A stretch of 64,000 nucleotides of DNA from Bacillota bacterium (GTDB lineage Bacteria > Bacillota > Clostridia > Clostridiales > Clostridiaceae): the NCBI GenBank assembly GCA_023445445.1, contig JAEXLD010000043.1, positions 1 through 64,000 of the forward strand. Direction: 5' to 3'. Of this stretch, positions 45,862-54,400 are shown piece by piece (position 1 is the stretch's first letter; each line of letters opens with the position of its first letter). A program made the position numbers and the translations under genes. A model generated the notes under the pieces. That model was not told the DNA's origin. It searched no databases and saw only the letters and a list, made by a program, of their open reading frames with translations.

Positions 45862-45996
45862 TTATTCATCTCTTAAAGCCTTTGGCTCTTCTGGTTGATA
45901 CATAGCCCACCAACAAGCTGAAGTAGATACTACAGATGCAATTACTGTAGCGAAAGCTGCAACTGCCATTAAAACCTTATTATTTAACTTTTTCAT
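45862..45996 (-). CDS. agrD: AgrD autoinducing peptide precursor, predicted ring CWWAM
   Basis: A 44-residue peptide starting MKKLNNKVLMAVAAF, with an amphipathic hydrophobic leader, the core TSACWWAM and the acidic tail YQPEEPKALRDE. The Cys, the P-x-EPK-x-LR tail and the leader are those of AgrD precursors. As I recall it, Clostridium perfringens AgrD has TSACLWFT followed by HQPEEPKSLRDE, so by analogy the mature signal is a five-residue thiolactone CWWAM, possibly with TSA in front. It overlaps agrB by 17 bases with AGGAGG inside agrB. Processing needs AgrB and a second protease. Confidence 0.92.
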   Translation of the reverse strand: MKKLNNKVLMAVAAFATVIASVVSTSACWWAMYQPEEPKALRDE

Positions 45997-46651
45997 CTTT
46001 AATCCTCCTTATATCTAAAATTTTTATTAATAAAGAGTCTATCTTATTTACTACAACATGACCATATTTTGTTAAGGTAAAAACTTGCCATAGTACTCCT
46101 ACATAAATACAAGAAGAATAAAGTAAAAACAAGTTTATATCTTTAATATAATAAATTATTATGTTAATAAATACTAAGGCCATAAACATAGATAAAATAA
46201 TAATAGATCCTCTTTTTAATCTTTTTATTTTTTCCTTCTTTTTTATAGGTTTATTGGGACTATCTACTGGTGCTAATTTATAAATAATTATTAGAGAAAT
46301 AATATACAATAAAACTCCTATAATAACTATGAATTCTCCGTTTAAATTTATATTTTTAGATATATATGCAGGTATTACAGAAGTTAAGACTCCTAATACT
46401 GCACAATTAACTGAAGTACTTGCATGAGCTCCTCCTGAAAATTTTCTTAAAATAGCTCCAGAAAAGGATATTATTAAAGCTTCTAGCATTACATTAAATA
46501 TTAAACCAATTAGTGCAACCAGTAATATAGATATTGCCATATGAAAAAATGCAAATATCCCATATTCAATAATGCTTCTTTTATCTTCATCAATATTTAA
46601 TTCTTGCTTTAAATCATTAGATATTTTTTTACTTAATAATTCTAAATTCAT
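45980..46651 (-). CDS. agrB: AgrB peptide-processing membrane endopeptidase
   Basis: A 223-residue membrane protein with about six transmembrane segments. The catalytic dyad is H76 and C83 in LRKFSGGAHASTSVNCAV, matching H77 and C84 of Staphylococcus AgrB. It cleaves the C-terminal tail of AgrD and forms the thiolactone ring. Its ATG overlaps the upstream gene (ATGA), and its 3' end overlaps agrD. Confidence 0.95.
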   Translation of the reverse strand: MNLELLSKKISNDLKQELNIDEDKRSIIEYGIFAFFHMAISILLVALIGLIFNVMLEALIISFSGAILRKFSGGAHASTSVNCAVLGVLTSVIPAYISKNINLNGEFIVIIGVLLYIISLIIIYKLAPVDSPNKPIKKKEKIKRLKRGSIIILSMFMALVFINIIIYYIKDINLFLLYSSCIYVGVLWQVFTLTKYGHVVVNKIDSLLIKILDIRRIKDEKVK

Positions 46652-47112
46652 ATCTTTTCATCATTACCTCTCCTACATGTAATTCTATAAAATATTAATA
46701 TTATAATTCCAGTAAATATTAAGGATGGAATGCCTAAAATAGATTTATAAATTGGATTTTTAAATTGACTATCTAAATCAATATTCATAGAGTTAAGTAT
46801 TAAAACATTTATTGCTTCTGAAATAAACTGTATTAAATATATGAATATGATACTCTTTATAGAGCTTACAACATCAATTTTATTATAAGAAACTATTATA
46901 AACAATAAAAGTAATACTGATAAAACCATATGTACACCGTAGTTTATTGGCAAAGACCTAACAGTATATGTAGTTACTGAAAATATAATACTAGTAATTA
47001 AATACTTTATTTTATCTATTTTTGTTTTTGAAAAAATATAAATTGCTAATATAACTAAAAAGCCTTCTGGTAATGTTCTTAATACAAATTCTATTGGTTT
47101 TAATTGTAACAT
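46648..47112 (-). CDS. Multi-pass membrane protein of the agr operon
   Basis: A 154-residue protein with four to five predicted transmembrane helices and almost no soluble part, ending in a short RITCRRGNDEK tail. Segments such as FVLRTLPEGFLVILAIYIF and SLPINYGVHMVLSVLLLL resemble membrane proteins seen beside clostridial agr genes. No kinase or catalytic motif is visible. The gene overlaps agrB by four bases, so it is certainly co-expressed with it. A role in sensing or exporting the peptide is inference only. Confidence 0.72.
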   Translation of the reverse strand: MLQLKPIEFVLRTLPEGFLVILAIYIFSKTKIDKIKYLITSIIFSVTTYTVRSLPINYGVHMVLSVLLLLFIIVSYNKIDVVSSIKSIIFIYLIQFISEAINVLILNSMNIDLDSQFKNPIYKSILGIPSLIFTGIIILIFYRITCRRGNDEKI

Positions 47113-47138
47113 ATTAAGTCTCCTTTTTATTGAATTAA

Positions 47139-47690
47139 TTAATAACTGTTTTTATTAGTTAAATTTATATATTTTACTGTATTATATATAATAATAAATA
47201 CAAATCCTCTTATAAATATGTCTCCTAAACTAAGAACACTGTATCCAATATCAAAGATATCAGTTAAAAATTTTAATTTAGTAGATGAATCTCCCAATAT
47301 ATGAATATCATTAACTTTTGAAAAAGCATCAAGCTTTGCATATCCTGTTAAATATGAAAGACTTGGGAATACTGGCATATATCCATTATTGGCATATATA
47401 GCTATATCATTTAATAAACCACCAATTACAACAAATATTGATCCTATAATAGCAGAAATATATTGCCTATAAGTAAATATAAGTGGTAAGTATGCACATA
47501 AATATAATGTCTTAAATAGTCCTACATATTTGATAACACCGTAATTTTCAATAAAAATATTAGCTTGTACAACTAAATAAAGCAACTCCATAGCTATAAT
47601 TGGATATATAGACCAATGTTTAAATATTGGTTTTATTTTAAATTTCTTTATTTTACAAAATATAAATGAAATAATTATTGTTTCTATCAT
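47139..47690 (-). CDS. DUF5317-like membrane protein, first gene of agr operon
   Basis: A 183-residue protein with five predicted transmembrane helices and a conserved-looking loop: GGLLNDIAIYANNGYMPVFP, then HILGDSST, then LGDIFIRGFVFIIIYNTVKY. These match my memory of DUF5317. Function unknown. It precedes the 154-residue membrane protein by 26 bases and, as in the C. perfringens agr operon, two membrane proteins come before agrB and agrD. Confidence 0.7.
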   Translation of the reverse strand: MIETIIISFIFCKIKKFKIKPIFKHWSIYPIIAMELLYLVVQANIFIENYGVIKYVGLFKTLYLCAYLPLIFTYRQYISAIIGSIFVVIGGLLNDIAIYANNGYMPVFPSLSYLTGYAKLDAFSKVNDIHILGDSSTKLKFLTDIFDIGYSVLSLGDIFIRGFVFIIIYNTVKYINLTNKNSY

Positions 47691-47858
47691 ATTTAAGCTT
47701 TCACCTTTTACTTTAATTTAATTAAATATATTAAATATAACATTTATTATATTAAATTTTTATACAACAATTATACTATCTACTGTTATTCTTTTCCATA
47801 ACTTTTTTGTATTTTTATTAAATTAATATAATTATATATATTTCAGCTAAAAAAAACA

Positions 47859-47900
47859 AAAAAAATAGGGAAAATTTTTCAAGTAGATCCCTATTTTTTT
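47859..47900 (-). terminator. Terminator of the hydABC-like operon
   Basis: AAAAAAATAGGGA (47859-47871) pairs with TCCCTATTTTTTT (47888-47900); the minus strand continues in T residues. Confidence 0.82.
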
Positions 47901-47906
47901 ATAATA

Positions 47907-49628
47907 TTATTTTTTATAATTTACATGTAAAATATGATGAGCTATATCACTATTAGGCTTAATAAGGAATTCATCATATAATTCTTTTATCATTGGATTC
48001 TCATGGGACTTTCTAATTGATTTTTCCTTATCTTCCATATAAATAGATTCCATTCTATCTTTTAATATTTCTCTATTTGCCTTAATATAAGGTTGGCCAC
48101 CTCCATTAATGCAACCTCCTAAACATGCCATAACTTCAATAAATTGATATTTTGATTTTCCATCTCTTACATCATCCATCATTTTCTTAGCATTTCCAAG
48201 AGAACTAACTACAGCTATATTTATTTCTTTACCATTAAACTCTACCTTAGCTTCTTTAATACCATCTAATCCTCTTACAACTTCAAAATCAACTTTTTCT
48301 AAAGATTCTCCTGTAATCCATTCATAAGATGTTCTTAAAGCAGCTTCCATAACTCCTCCACTTGCTCCAAATATAGCACCAGCTCCACTTGCAGTACCTA
48401 AAGGATTGTCGAAATCCCTATCTGGAAGATTAACTATATCGATTCCAGCTTCTCTTATTAACTTAGCAAGTTCTCTAGTGGTTATTACTATATCTACATC
48501 TCTTGTTCCATTTTCATCCTTCATTTCTTCTCTTTTAGATTCTTGTTTTTTTGATATACATGGCATTATTGAAACGACCTTTATATCATCTTTATTTAGT
48601 CCTAGTTTACTTGGCAAATAATTTTTAGCAATAGCTCCGAACATTTGTTGTGGAGATTTGCAAGTAGAAAGATACTCTAGATTATCTTTATAATTATTTT
48701 CTGCATACTTTATCCAAGCTGGACAGCAACTTGTAATAAGAGGTAATTTCTTACCTGAAACAAATCTTTCTAAAAACTCATTTGCTTCCTCCATTATAGT
48801 TAAGTCAGCTGCAAAATCAGTATCAAAAACTAAGTCAAAGCCTAGTATTTTTAATGCATATACTATTTTACCAATAGATAATTTCCCAGATTCTAATCCA
48901 AATTCTTCTGCTAGTGCATATCTTACTGCTGGAGCTATTTGTGTTATAACATATTTATTACTATCTAATAGTTTCCAAACCTTTTGATAATTCATTTTTT
49001 CTCGTAATGCACCAGTAGGACAAACAGCTATACATTGTCCACAGTAAGTACAGTTAGTATTTTCTATATTTTCATTACAAAAAGTTGATATATTACTATT
49101 AAATCCTCTATTAGTTACTGTTATAGCATTTACCTTTTGCACCTCATTACATACTGTTACACATCTTCTACATAAAATACACTTTTCTCTATCTCTCACA
49201 AATCCTTCAGAAACATCTAAATCAAATCTATTTCTTTCACCTTCATAAGGATTTTCATATATTCCAAGTTCTGCAGCTAAGTTCTGTAATTCACAAATGT
49301 TATTTTTTTCACATTTCAAGCAATCCATAGGGTGATTTGATAGTAAAAGCTTTGTTAAAGTTCTCCTTGCTGTAATTGCTTTTAAGGAATTAGTTCTTAT
49401 AGACATCCCTTCTTTTATTTCTGTTGCACAAGAAGGAACTAAACCTTCTTTTCCTTCAATTTCAACAACACATATTCTACAAGTACCTTTGCAATTTCTA
49501 GTTTTTCCATCTACCATATACAAATTACATAATGTTGGTAAACTTATATGGATTTTTTTAGCTGCATCTAAGATACTTGTCCCTTTATCCACCTCTATAT
49601 TAATACCATTAATCTTTGCATTAACCAT
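47907..49628 (-). CDS. hydA: [FeFe] hydrogenase catalytic subunit (HydA/HndD type)
   Basis: A 573-residue group A3-type hydrogenase subunit. N-terminal 2Fe-2S Cys lie at 34, 46, 50 and 53; a His-ligated 4Fe-4S site is H99, C103, C106, C112; two ferredoxin clusters are built on Cys between 140 and 203; H-cluster loops are TSCCPAW (299-305), MPCISKKQE (355-363) and MACLGGCINGGG (500-511). With the NuoF- and NuoE-like subunits encoded upstream it forms a trimer that couples H2, NAD(H) and ferredoxin. Start and upstream stop overlap by one base. Confidence 0.95.
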   Translation of the reverse strand: MVNAKINGINIEVDKGTSILDAAKKIHISLPTLCNLYMVDGKTRNCKGTCRICVVEIEGKEGLVPSCATEIKEGMSIRTNSLKAITARRTLTKLLLSNHPMDCLKCEKNNICELQNLAAELGIYENPYEGERNRFDLDVSEGFVRDREKCILCRRCVTVCNEVQKVNAITVTNRGFNSNISTFCNENIENTNCTYCGQCIAVCPTGALREKMNYQKVWKLLDSNKYVITQIAPAVRYALAEEFGLESGKLSIGKIVYALKILGFDLVFDTDFAADLTIMEEANEFLERFVSGKKLPLITSCCPAWIKYAENNYKDNLEYLSTCKSPQQMFGAIAKNYLPSKLGLNKDDIKVVSIMPCISKKQESKREEMKDENGTRDVDIVITTRELAKLIREAGIDIVNLPDRDFDNPLGTASGAGAIFGASGGVMEAALRTSYEWITGESLEKVDFEVVRGLDGIKEAKVEFNGKEINIAVVSSLGNAKKMMDDVRDGKSKYQFIEVMACLGGCINGGGQPYIKANREILKDRMESIYMEDKEKSIRKSHENPMIKELYDEFLIKPNSDIAHHILHVNYKK

Positions 49629-51532
49629 TAATTATCGCCTCCTAAGCTAGTTTTAATTATGGCCTTGGTTGGACATGCTTCAAAACATAATCCACATCTT
49701 ATGCATTTATCATTGTCTATAAAGTGCTTTTCTCTAAGTTTTCCCTTAATGGCTAATACTGGACAAGCTCTTAAGCACTTAGTACATCCAATACATTCAT
49801 CTGTAATATCATATTTTAATAGCTGTTTACAAACTCCCGCTTTACATTTTTTATTTATTATATGCTCTTCGTATTCATCTCTAAAAAATTTAATAGTACT
49901 AATAACAGGGTTAGGAGCAGCTTCACCTAATCCACATAATGATGTATCTTTAACTACTTGACAAAGCTCTTCTAGCTTATTTAAATCCTCTTTTCTAGCT
50001 TTTCCATTAGTTATCTTTTCTATTATTTCTAATATTCTTTTATTACCGATTCTACAGGGAGTGCATTTACCACAGGATTCATCAACACTAAATTCTAAAT
50101 AGAATTTTGATATATCCACCATACAATTATCCTCATCCATTACTATCATTCCACCTGATCCCATCATGGAACCGATATCAGTAAGAGTATCATATTCTAT
50201 TGGTAAATCTAAATATTCTATAGGAATACATCCCCCTGATGGCCCTCCTGTTTGAACAGCCTTTAATTCTTTATCCTCTGCTAATCCCCCACCTATTTCA
50301 TATATAATATCCCTTAATTGTATACCCATAGGTACTTCAACTAATCCTACGTTATTTATATTTCCAGCTAATGCAAATACCTTTGTTCCTGTAGATTTTT
50401 TTGCTCCTATACTACTATACCAACTAGCACCATTGTTAATTATTTGACTAATATTTGCAAAGGTTTCAACATTATTAACACAAGTAGGCCTTTGCCATAA
50501 TCCCTTTTCTGAAGTTCTAGGTGGTTTCATAGTAGGTTCTCCTCTTTGACCTTCTATAGAGTGTATTAAAGCAGTAGCTTCTCCACATACAAAGGCCCCA
50601 GCACCATACTTAATTTCAATATCAAAATCAAAACCAGTATTTAATATATTTTCTCCAAGTAACCCTAGGCCCCTAGCTTGAGCAATTGCAATTTTTAATC
50701 TATGAACCGCTAATGGATACTCTGCTCTAATATAAATATATCCCTTGTTTGATCCTGTAGCATAACCACAAATAGCCATAGCTTCTAATACACAATTAGG
50801 GTCTCCTTCTAAGATAGCCCTATCCATAAATGCTCCTGGATCTCCTTCATCTGCGTTGCAAATTACATACTTTATGTCTCCCTCAGCTCTTCTTGCAGTT
50901 TCCCACTTTCTACCTGTTGGGAATCCTCCGCCACCTCTTCCTCTTAATCCAGATTCAGTAACTTCTTTTATAACTTCTTCTTTAGTCATTGATGTTAAAG
51001 CTTTTCCTAAAGCAGTATAAGCACCAACCGCCAAAGCATCTTCTATATTTTCTGGATCTATAACGCCACAATTTTTTAAAGCTATTTTAACTTGCTTTTT
51101 GTAAAATGGTATTTCCTCTTTTACTTTTATTCTTTCTTTAGTTTCTTTGTCTTCATATAATAATCTTTCAACAACTACTCCATCAAGTATGTGACTTTCT
51201 ATTATCTCTTTAATGTCATCTTCTTTAACTTCAATATAAAAAACCTTATCAGGCATAATTTCTATTACTGGACCCTTAGCACAAAATCCAAAGCATCCTG
51301 TCATTATAATCTTTACTTTTTCTTGTAATCCTAATCTTTCTATTTCTTCTTTAAATCCTACCTGTATTTTGTCTGCATTAGATGCTTTACAGCCAGGTCC
51401 ACCACAAATTAGTATATGTCTTTCTTCTATTTTACCCTTATTAAATTTTTCTGGATTTTGTCTTACTTCAATTTTACTTTTACATTCACTAACTCTTTGC
51501 AACAGATCTTCATAATCTTTAATTTTATTCAT
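49628..51532 (-). CDS. hydB: NADH-binding flavoprotein subunit of trimeric hydrogenase (HydB/NuoF type)
   Basis: A 634-residue protein in three parts. An N-terminal thioredoxin-like 2Fe-2S domain has Cys in GGPGCKASN and TGCFGFCAKGP. The NuoF core has RGRGGGGFPTGRKWE for FMN, NADEGDPGAFMDR, and ESCGKCTPCRIG for a 4Fe-4S cluster. A C-terminal two-cluster ferredoxin domain has CIGCTKCLRACP and CIRCGLCFEACP. This architecture belongs to the NAD-linked bifurcating hydrogenases. It lies between the E- and A-type subunits with one- and two-base spacing. Confidence 0.95.
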   Translation of the reverse strand: MNKIKDYEDLLQRVSECKSKIEVRQNPEKFNKGKIEERHILICGGPGCKASNADKIQVGFKEEIERLGLQEKVKIIMTGCFGFCAKGPVIEIMPDKVFYIEVKEDDIKEIIESHILDGVVVERLLYEDKETKERIKVKEEIPFYKKQVKIALKNCGVIDPENIEDALAVGAYTALGKALTSMTKEEVIKEVTESGLRGRGGGGFPTGRKWETARRAEGDIKYVICNADEGDPGAFMDRAILEGDPNCVLEAMAICGYATGSNKGYIYIRAEYPLAVHRLKIAIAQARGLGLLGENILNTGFDFDIEIKYGAGAFVCGEATALIHSIEGQRGEPTMKPPRTSEKGLWQRPTCVNNVETFANISQIINNGASWYSSIGAKKSTGTKVFALAGNINNVGLVEVPMGIQLRDIIYEIGGGLAEDKELKAVQTGGPSGGCIPIEYLDLPIEYDTLTDIGSMMGSGGMIVMDEDNCMVDISKFYLEFSVDESCGKCTPCRIGNKRILEIIEKITNGKARKEDLNKLEELCQVVKDTSLCGLGEAAPNPVISTIKFFRDEYEEHIINKKCKAGVCKQLLKYDITDECIGCTKCLRACPVLAIKGKLREKHFIDNDKCIRCGLCFEACPTKAIIKTSLGGDN

Positions 51533-51533
51533 A

Positions 51534-52007
51534 TCATCCTTGCTCCCTTAAATCATTAATTAATTCAGTAACTTTAGCTTTAGTAAAATATCCATAAACC
51601 TTATCATTTACTAATACTACCGGTGCAATAGCGCATGAACCTACACATCTTAAAGTATCTAATGTAAATAATCCATCTTTTGTAGTTTCCCCATCCTTAA
51701 TACCCAAAACTTTTCTAAAATCCTCCAGTATGTCATTTGCTCCTCTTACAAAGCAAGCAGTTCCAGTACAAATACTAATTACATATTTTCCTTTTGGCTC
51801 AGTAGAAAAATATGAATAAAAAGTTATTACACCATAAACCTTTGAAACTGGTATATTTAGCATTTCAGCTATATATTCCTGCACTTCCCTTCCCAAATAT
51901 CCATAAAGGTTCTGAGCCTGATGTAAAACTGCTATTAAAGAGCTTTCATCATCATTTCCTTCTTGGATAAATGATTCTAAATCTTTGAACTTACAACACC
52001 TGTCCAT
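51534..52007 (-). CDS. hydC: NuoE-like 2Fe-2S subunit of trimeric hydrogenase (HydC type)
   Basis: A 157-residue thioredoxin-fold ferredoxin with Cys in SICTGTACFVRGA and LRCVGSCAIAP binding a 2Fe-2S cluster, preceded by a helical N-terminal domain (HQAQNLYGYLGREVQEYIAE). It is the smallest subunit of the trimeric hydrogenase and the first gene of the operon. ATG 52007 is chosen because GGGAG lies within the longer GTG-started frame just before it. Confidence 0.95.
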   Translation of the reverse strand: MDRCCKFKDLESFIQEGNDDESSLIAVLHQAQNLYGYLGREVQEYIAEMLNIPVSKVYGVITFYSYFSTEPKGKYVISICTGTACFVRGANDILEDFRKVLGIKDGETTKDGLFTLDTLRCVGSCAIAPVVLVNDKVYGYFTKAKVTELINDLREQG

Positions 52008-52097
52008 TAAATCATCTCCCACAAATAAACTTTAAGAATATTCTAAATATTCTATATATTGTATATTATCATATATATCATATTAATTAAATAAAAA

Positions 52098-52131
52098 AAT
52101 TGCATCCTAACATTATAATTAGAATGCAATT
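52098..52131 (-). terminator. Terminator after luxS
   Basis: Thirteen-base-pair stem with one G-U (AATTGCATTCTAA on the minus strand), followed by seven T residues; nine bases after the luxS stop. Confidence 0.85.
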
Positions 52132-52140
52132 AAAATATTC

Positions 52141-52599
52141 CTATTTTTCTTCATAAATATTTAATGAAAAACCCTTTTTTAAAGTTTCTTTTGCATATTC
52201 CTTAGCACCAAATAAAGATAAGTCTCTATAATTTCCACATTGTATTTCATTTGCAGCTGGTATTTCAGTTGCATTTAAAATATTTCTTAATGTATCTTCT
52301 AAGGCTATTTTTATTTCTGCTGGTTCTCTATCCCCCCAAATACTTAAATAAAAACCTGTTCTACATCCCATTGGAGATAGATCTATAATTCCTTCTATTT
52401 TCTCTCTAAGTTCATAAGCTAGTAAGTGTTCTAATCCATGCATAGCTGCTGTTCCAAAAGCCTCTTTATTAGGTTGTAAAAATCTAATATCGAACTTAGT
52501 TACCTTATCTCCCTTTTCCCCTTGAAGTAAACAACACTTTCTTATATAAGGTGCTTTGACTATTCTATGATCCAATTCAAAACTTTCAACCTTTTCCAT
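52141..52599 (-). CDS. luxS: S-ribosylhomocysteine lyase LuxS
   Basis: A 152-residue LuxS with metal ligands H54 and H58 in HGLEH, catalytic Glu E57, and a third ligand C121 in IQCGNYRDL. The invariant MGCRTGFYLS places the second catalytic Cys at 78. It splits S-ribosylhomocysteine into homocysteine and DPD, the precursor of AI-2. It is 29 bases behind metF with an AGGAGG-like site, and shares the SAM riboswitch of that gene, as both act in methionine recycling. Confidence 0.97.
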   Translation of the reverse strand: MEKVESFELDHRIVKAPYIRKCCLLQGEKGDKVTKFDIRFLQPNKEAFGTAAMHGLEHLLAYELREKIEGIIDLSPMGCRTGFYLSIWGDREPAEIKIALEDTLRNILNATEIPAANEIQCGNYRDLSLFGAKEYAKETLKKGFSLNIYEEK

Positions 52600-52628
52600 T
52601 TCCTATACCTCCCAATTTGCTTATATAT

Positions 52629-53522
52629 TTAATTTACTACATTTTCACAACTATTTATAGTATTTATAATTGATGTAATACTTTCACTTATTCTTTTTGC
52701 AACATAAGGATTGTTCATGGTATATAAATGAATTCCATCTACTCCACTAGATATTAAATCTATAATTTGCTCAGTTGCATAAGCAATGCCAGCATCTCTT
52801 AAAGCTTCTTTATTATATTCGTATTTATTCATTATTTTTATAAACTTATTAGGAAGTTTTGCTCCACATAAAGAAACTATTCTTTTTATTTGATTAGCAT
52901 TAATTACTGGCATAATTCCTGCCTGAACAGGTATATTAATTCCATACTTTTCTTTTTTATCAAGAAAATTATAGAAATACTCATTATCAAAAAATAATTG
53001 TGATATTAAATGGGTAACTCCAGATTCTTGCTTTTTACTTAAAGTTATAAAATCTTCCTCATAGGATTTACTTTCTAAATGTCCTTCTGGATAGCAAGCT
53101 CCTACTATGTTAAAATTCTTTTTTTCCCTTATATATCTTATTAAATCACTGGCATAGGTAAATTCTCCATTTATATTAGCTTCAATTGGAACATCACCTC
53201 TTAAAGCTAAAACATTCTCTATACCTTCATTTCTTAATTCATTTAATATATTATCCACTTGGTTTTTGGTTGAATTTATACAAGTTAAATGTGCCAATGG
53301 TTCTATCTTATATTTATTTTTTATAATAGATGATATTTCACAAGTCATATTTTTAGATAAGCTTCCTCCTGCCCCATAAGTAACGCTTATAAAATCTGGA
53401 CTTAAACCCTTCAATTCATCTAAAGTACTATAAATAGTATCAATATTAGATTCTTGCTTCGGTGGAAAAATTTCAAAAGAGAAAACCACCTTTTTCTCAT
53501 TAAATAAATTATTAATATTCAT
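52629..53522 (-). CDS. metF: Methylenetetrahydrofolate reductase
   Basis: A 297-residue TIM-barrel flavoenzyme: FSFEIFPPKQE near residue 14, SVTYGAGGS near 46, LRGDVP near 104, GVTHLISQLFFDN near 168, and PVQAGIMPV near 199. It reduces 5,10-methylene-THF to 5-methyl-THF for methionine synthesis. Directly upstream is a SAM-I riboswitch with a terminator, so transcription should fall when S-adenosylmethionine is plentiful. luxS follows on the same transcript. Confidence 0.96.
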   Translation of the reverse strand: MNINNLFNEKKVVFSFEIFPPKQESNIDTIYSTLDELKGLSPDFISVTYGAGGSLSKNMTCEISSIIKNKYKIEPLAHLTCINSTKNQVDNILNELRNEGIENVLALRGDVPIEANINGEFTYASDLIRYIREKKNFNIVGACYPEGHLESKSYEEDFITLSKKQESGVTHLISQLFFDNEYFYNFLDKKEKYGINIPVQAGIMPVINANQIKRIVSLCGAKLPNKFIKIMNKYEYNKEALRDAGIAYATEQIIDLISSGVDGIHLYTMNNPYVAKRISESITSIINTINSCENVVN

Positions 53523-53546
53523 ATTTGCCCCCCTAATTAATGAAAT

Positions 53547-53707
53547 AAAAAAATACCTAAAGGATAACCTTTAGGTATAAAATTTGCCTATATATTACCC
53601 TTATCTAACAGGAATTAGCACCACACAATAATGACTAATTTAAATATAAATTAACCTTGTAGGTTGCCGGGTATCATAGGGCCAGTCCCTCCACCGCTCT
53701 TGATAAG
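53547..53707 (-). ncRNA. SAM-I (S-box) riboswitch with intrinsic terminator
   Basis: On the minus strand the sequence has the S-box hallmarks: CTTATCAAGAGCGGTGGAGG (from 53707), GACTGGCCC, ATACCCGGCAACC, and GGTGCTAATTCCTG, with P1 closed by GATAAG near 53601. An 11-bp terminator hairpin (53578-53568 with 53563-53553) and T run follow, 25 bases before metF. Confidence 0.96.
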
Positions 53708-53730
53708 TATATCTTTTATTCTTTTTATAT

Positions 53731-53759
53731 ATTATAAGCTATTTACTATTTTTTGTAAA
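53731..53759 (-). promoter_or_regulatory. Promoter of the SAM riboswitch operon
   Basis: TTTACA (53759-53754), 17-base spacer, TATAAT (53736-53731), about 24 bases before the aptamer. Confidence 0.82.
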
Positions 53760-53776
53760 TCAAAGAATTAGTTTTT

Positions 53777-54310
53777 TTACTTTATCCAATCTTCCTTAAA
53801 TAAAGACATAAGTATAATATCGTGATATTTTCCATTTCTATATAATTCCTTTTTTAATATTCCTTCTTCTACAAAACCTACCTTTTTATAACATGCTATA
53901 GCTCTACTATTAAAGGAAAAAACATTAAGCTTTATCTTATTCATATTTACCTCCTCAAATATGAACTTAATAAGAACTTTTAATGAGTCACTACCATATC
54001 CTTTTCCCCAATACTCCTTGTCTCCAATCATTATACCGATAGTACAATTTCTACTTTTTAAATTACACTCATTGATACTACAGCCACCGATGTATTTTCC
54101 TGTTTCTAAATCTTCAATTGCGAAATCATAAGTATATTCAGAATTACTCTTTCTACTTTTTACCCACTCTTCTTCTTCCCATTTAGTAATTGGAAAAGGT
54201 ATGTTGCTATCTAAAAACTTTTTAACCTCTTCATCATTTATAAATTCTACAGCTCTTTCTATATCACTTTCCTTATAAGCTCTTAATTTTATTAACTTAC
54301 CTCTGTACAT
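53777..54310 (-). CDS. RimJ/RimL-type GNAT acetyltransferase
   Basis: A 177-residue GNAT with the motif DKEYWGKGYGSDSLKVLIKF near residue 96, preceded by TIGIMIG, and ending NSRAIACYKKVGFVEEG, the pattern of RimJ/RimL and SpeG-like enzymes that acetylate protein N-termini or polyamines. ATG 54310 is used because AAGGGGG lies seven bases before it, inside the longer TTG frame. Single-gene unit. Confidence 0.9.
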   Translation of the reverse strand: MYRGKLIKLRAYKESDIERAVEFINDEEVKKFLDSNIPFPITKWEEEEWVKSRKSNSEYTYDFAIEDLETGKYIGGCSINECNLKSRNCTIGIMIGDKEYWGKGYGSDSLKVLIKFIFEEVNMNKIKLNVFSFNSRAIACYKKVGFVEEGILKKELYRNGKYHDIILMSLFKEDWIK

Positions 54311-54372
54311 AAATATCCCCCTTAATTTCAATTTATAATATTCCCAATTTTCAAACTTTTTAATATAAAATA

Positions 54373-54394
54373 AATTCAGCTGTAAAGCTGAATT
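54373..54394 (-). terminator. Hairpin after tagO
   Basis: AATTCAGCT/AGCTGAATT stem followed by T-rich sequence on the minus strand. Confidence 0.6.
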
Positions 54395-54400
54395 ATATAC

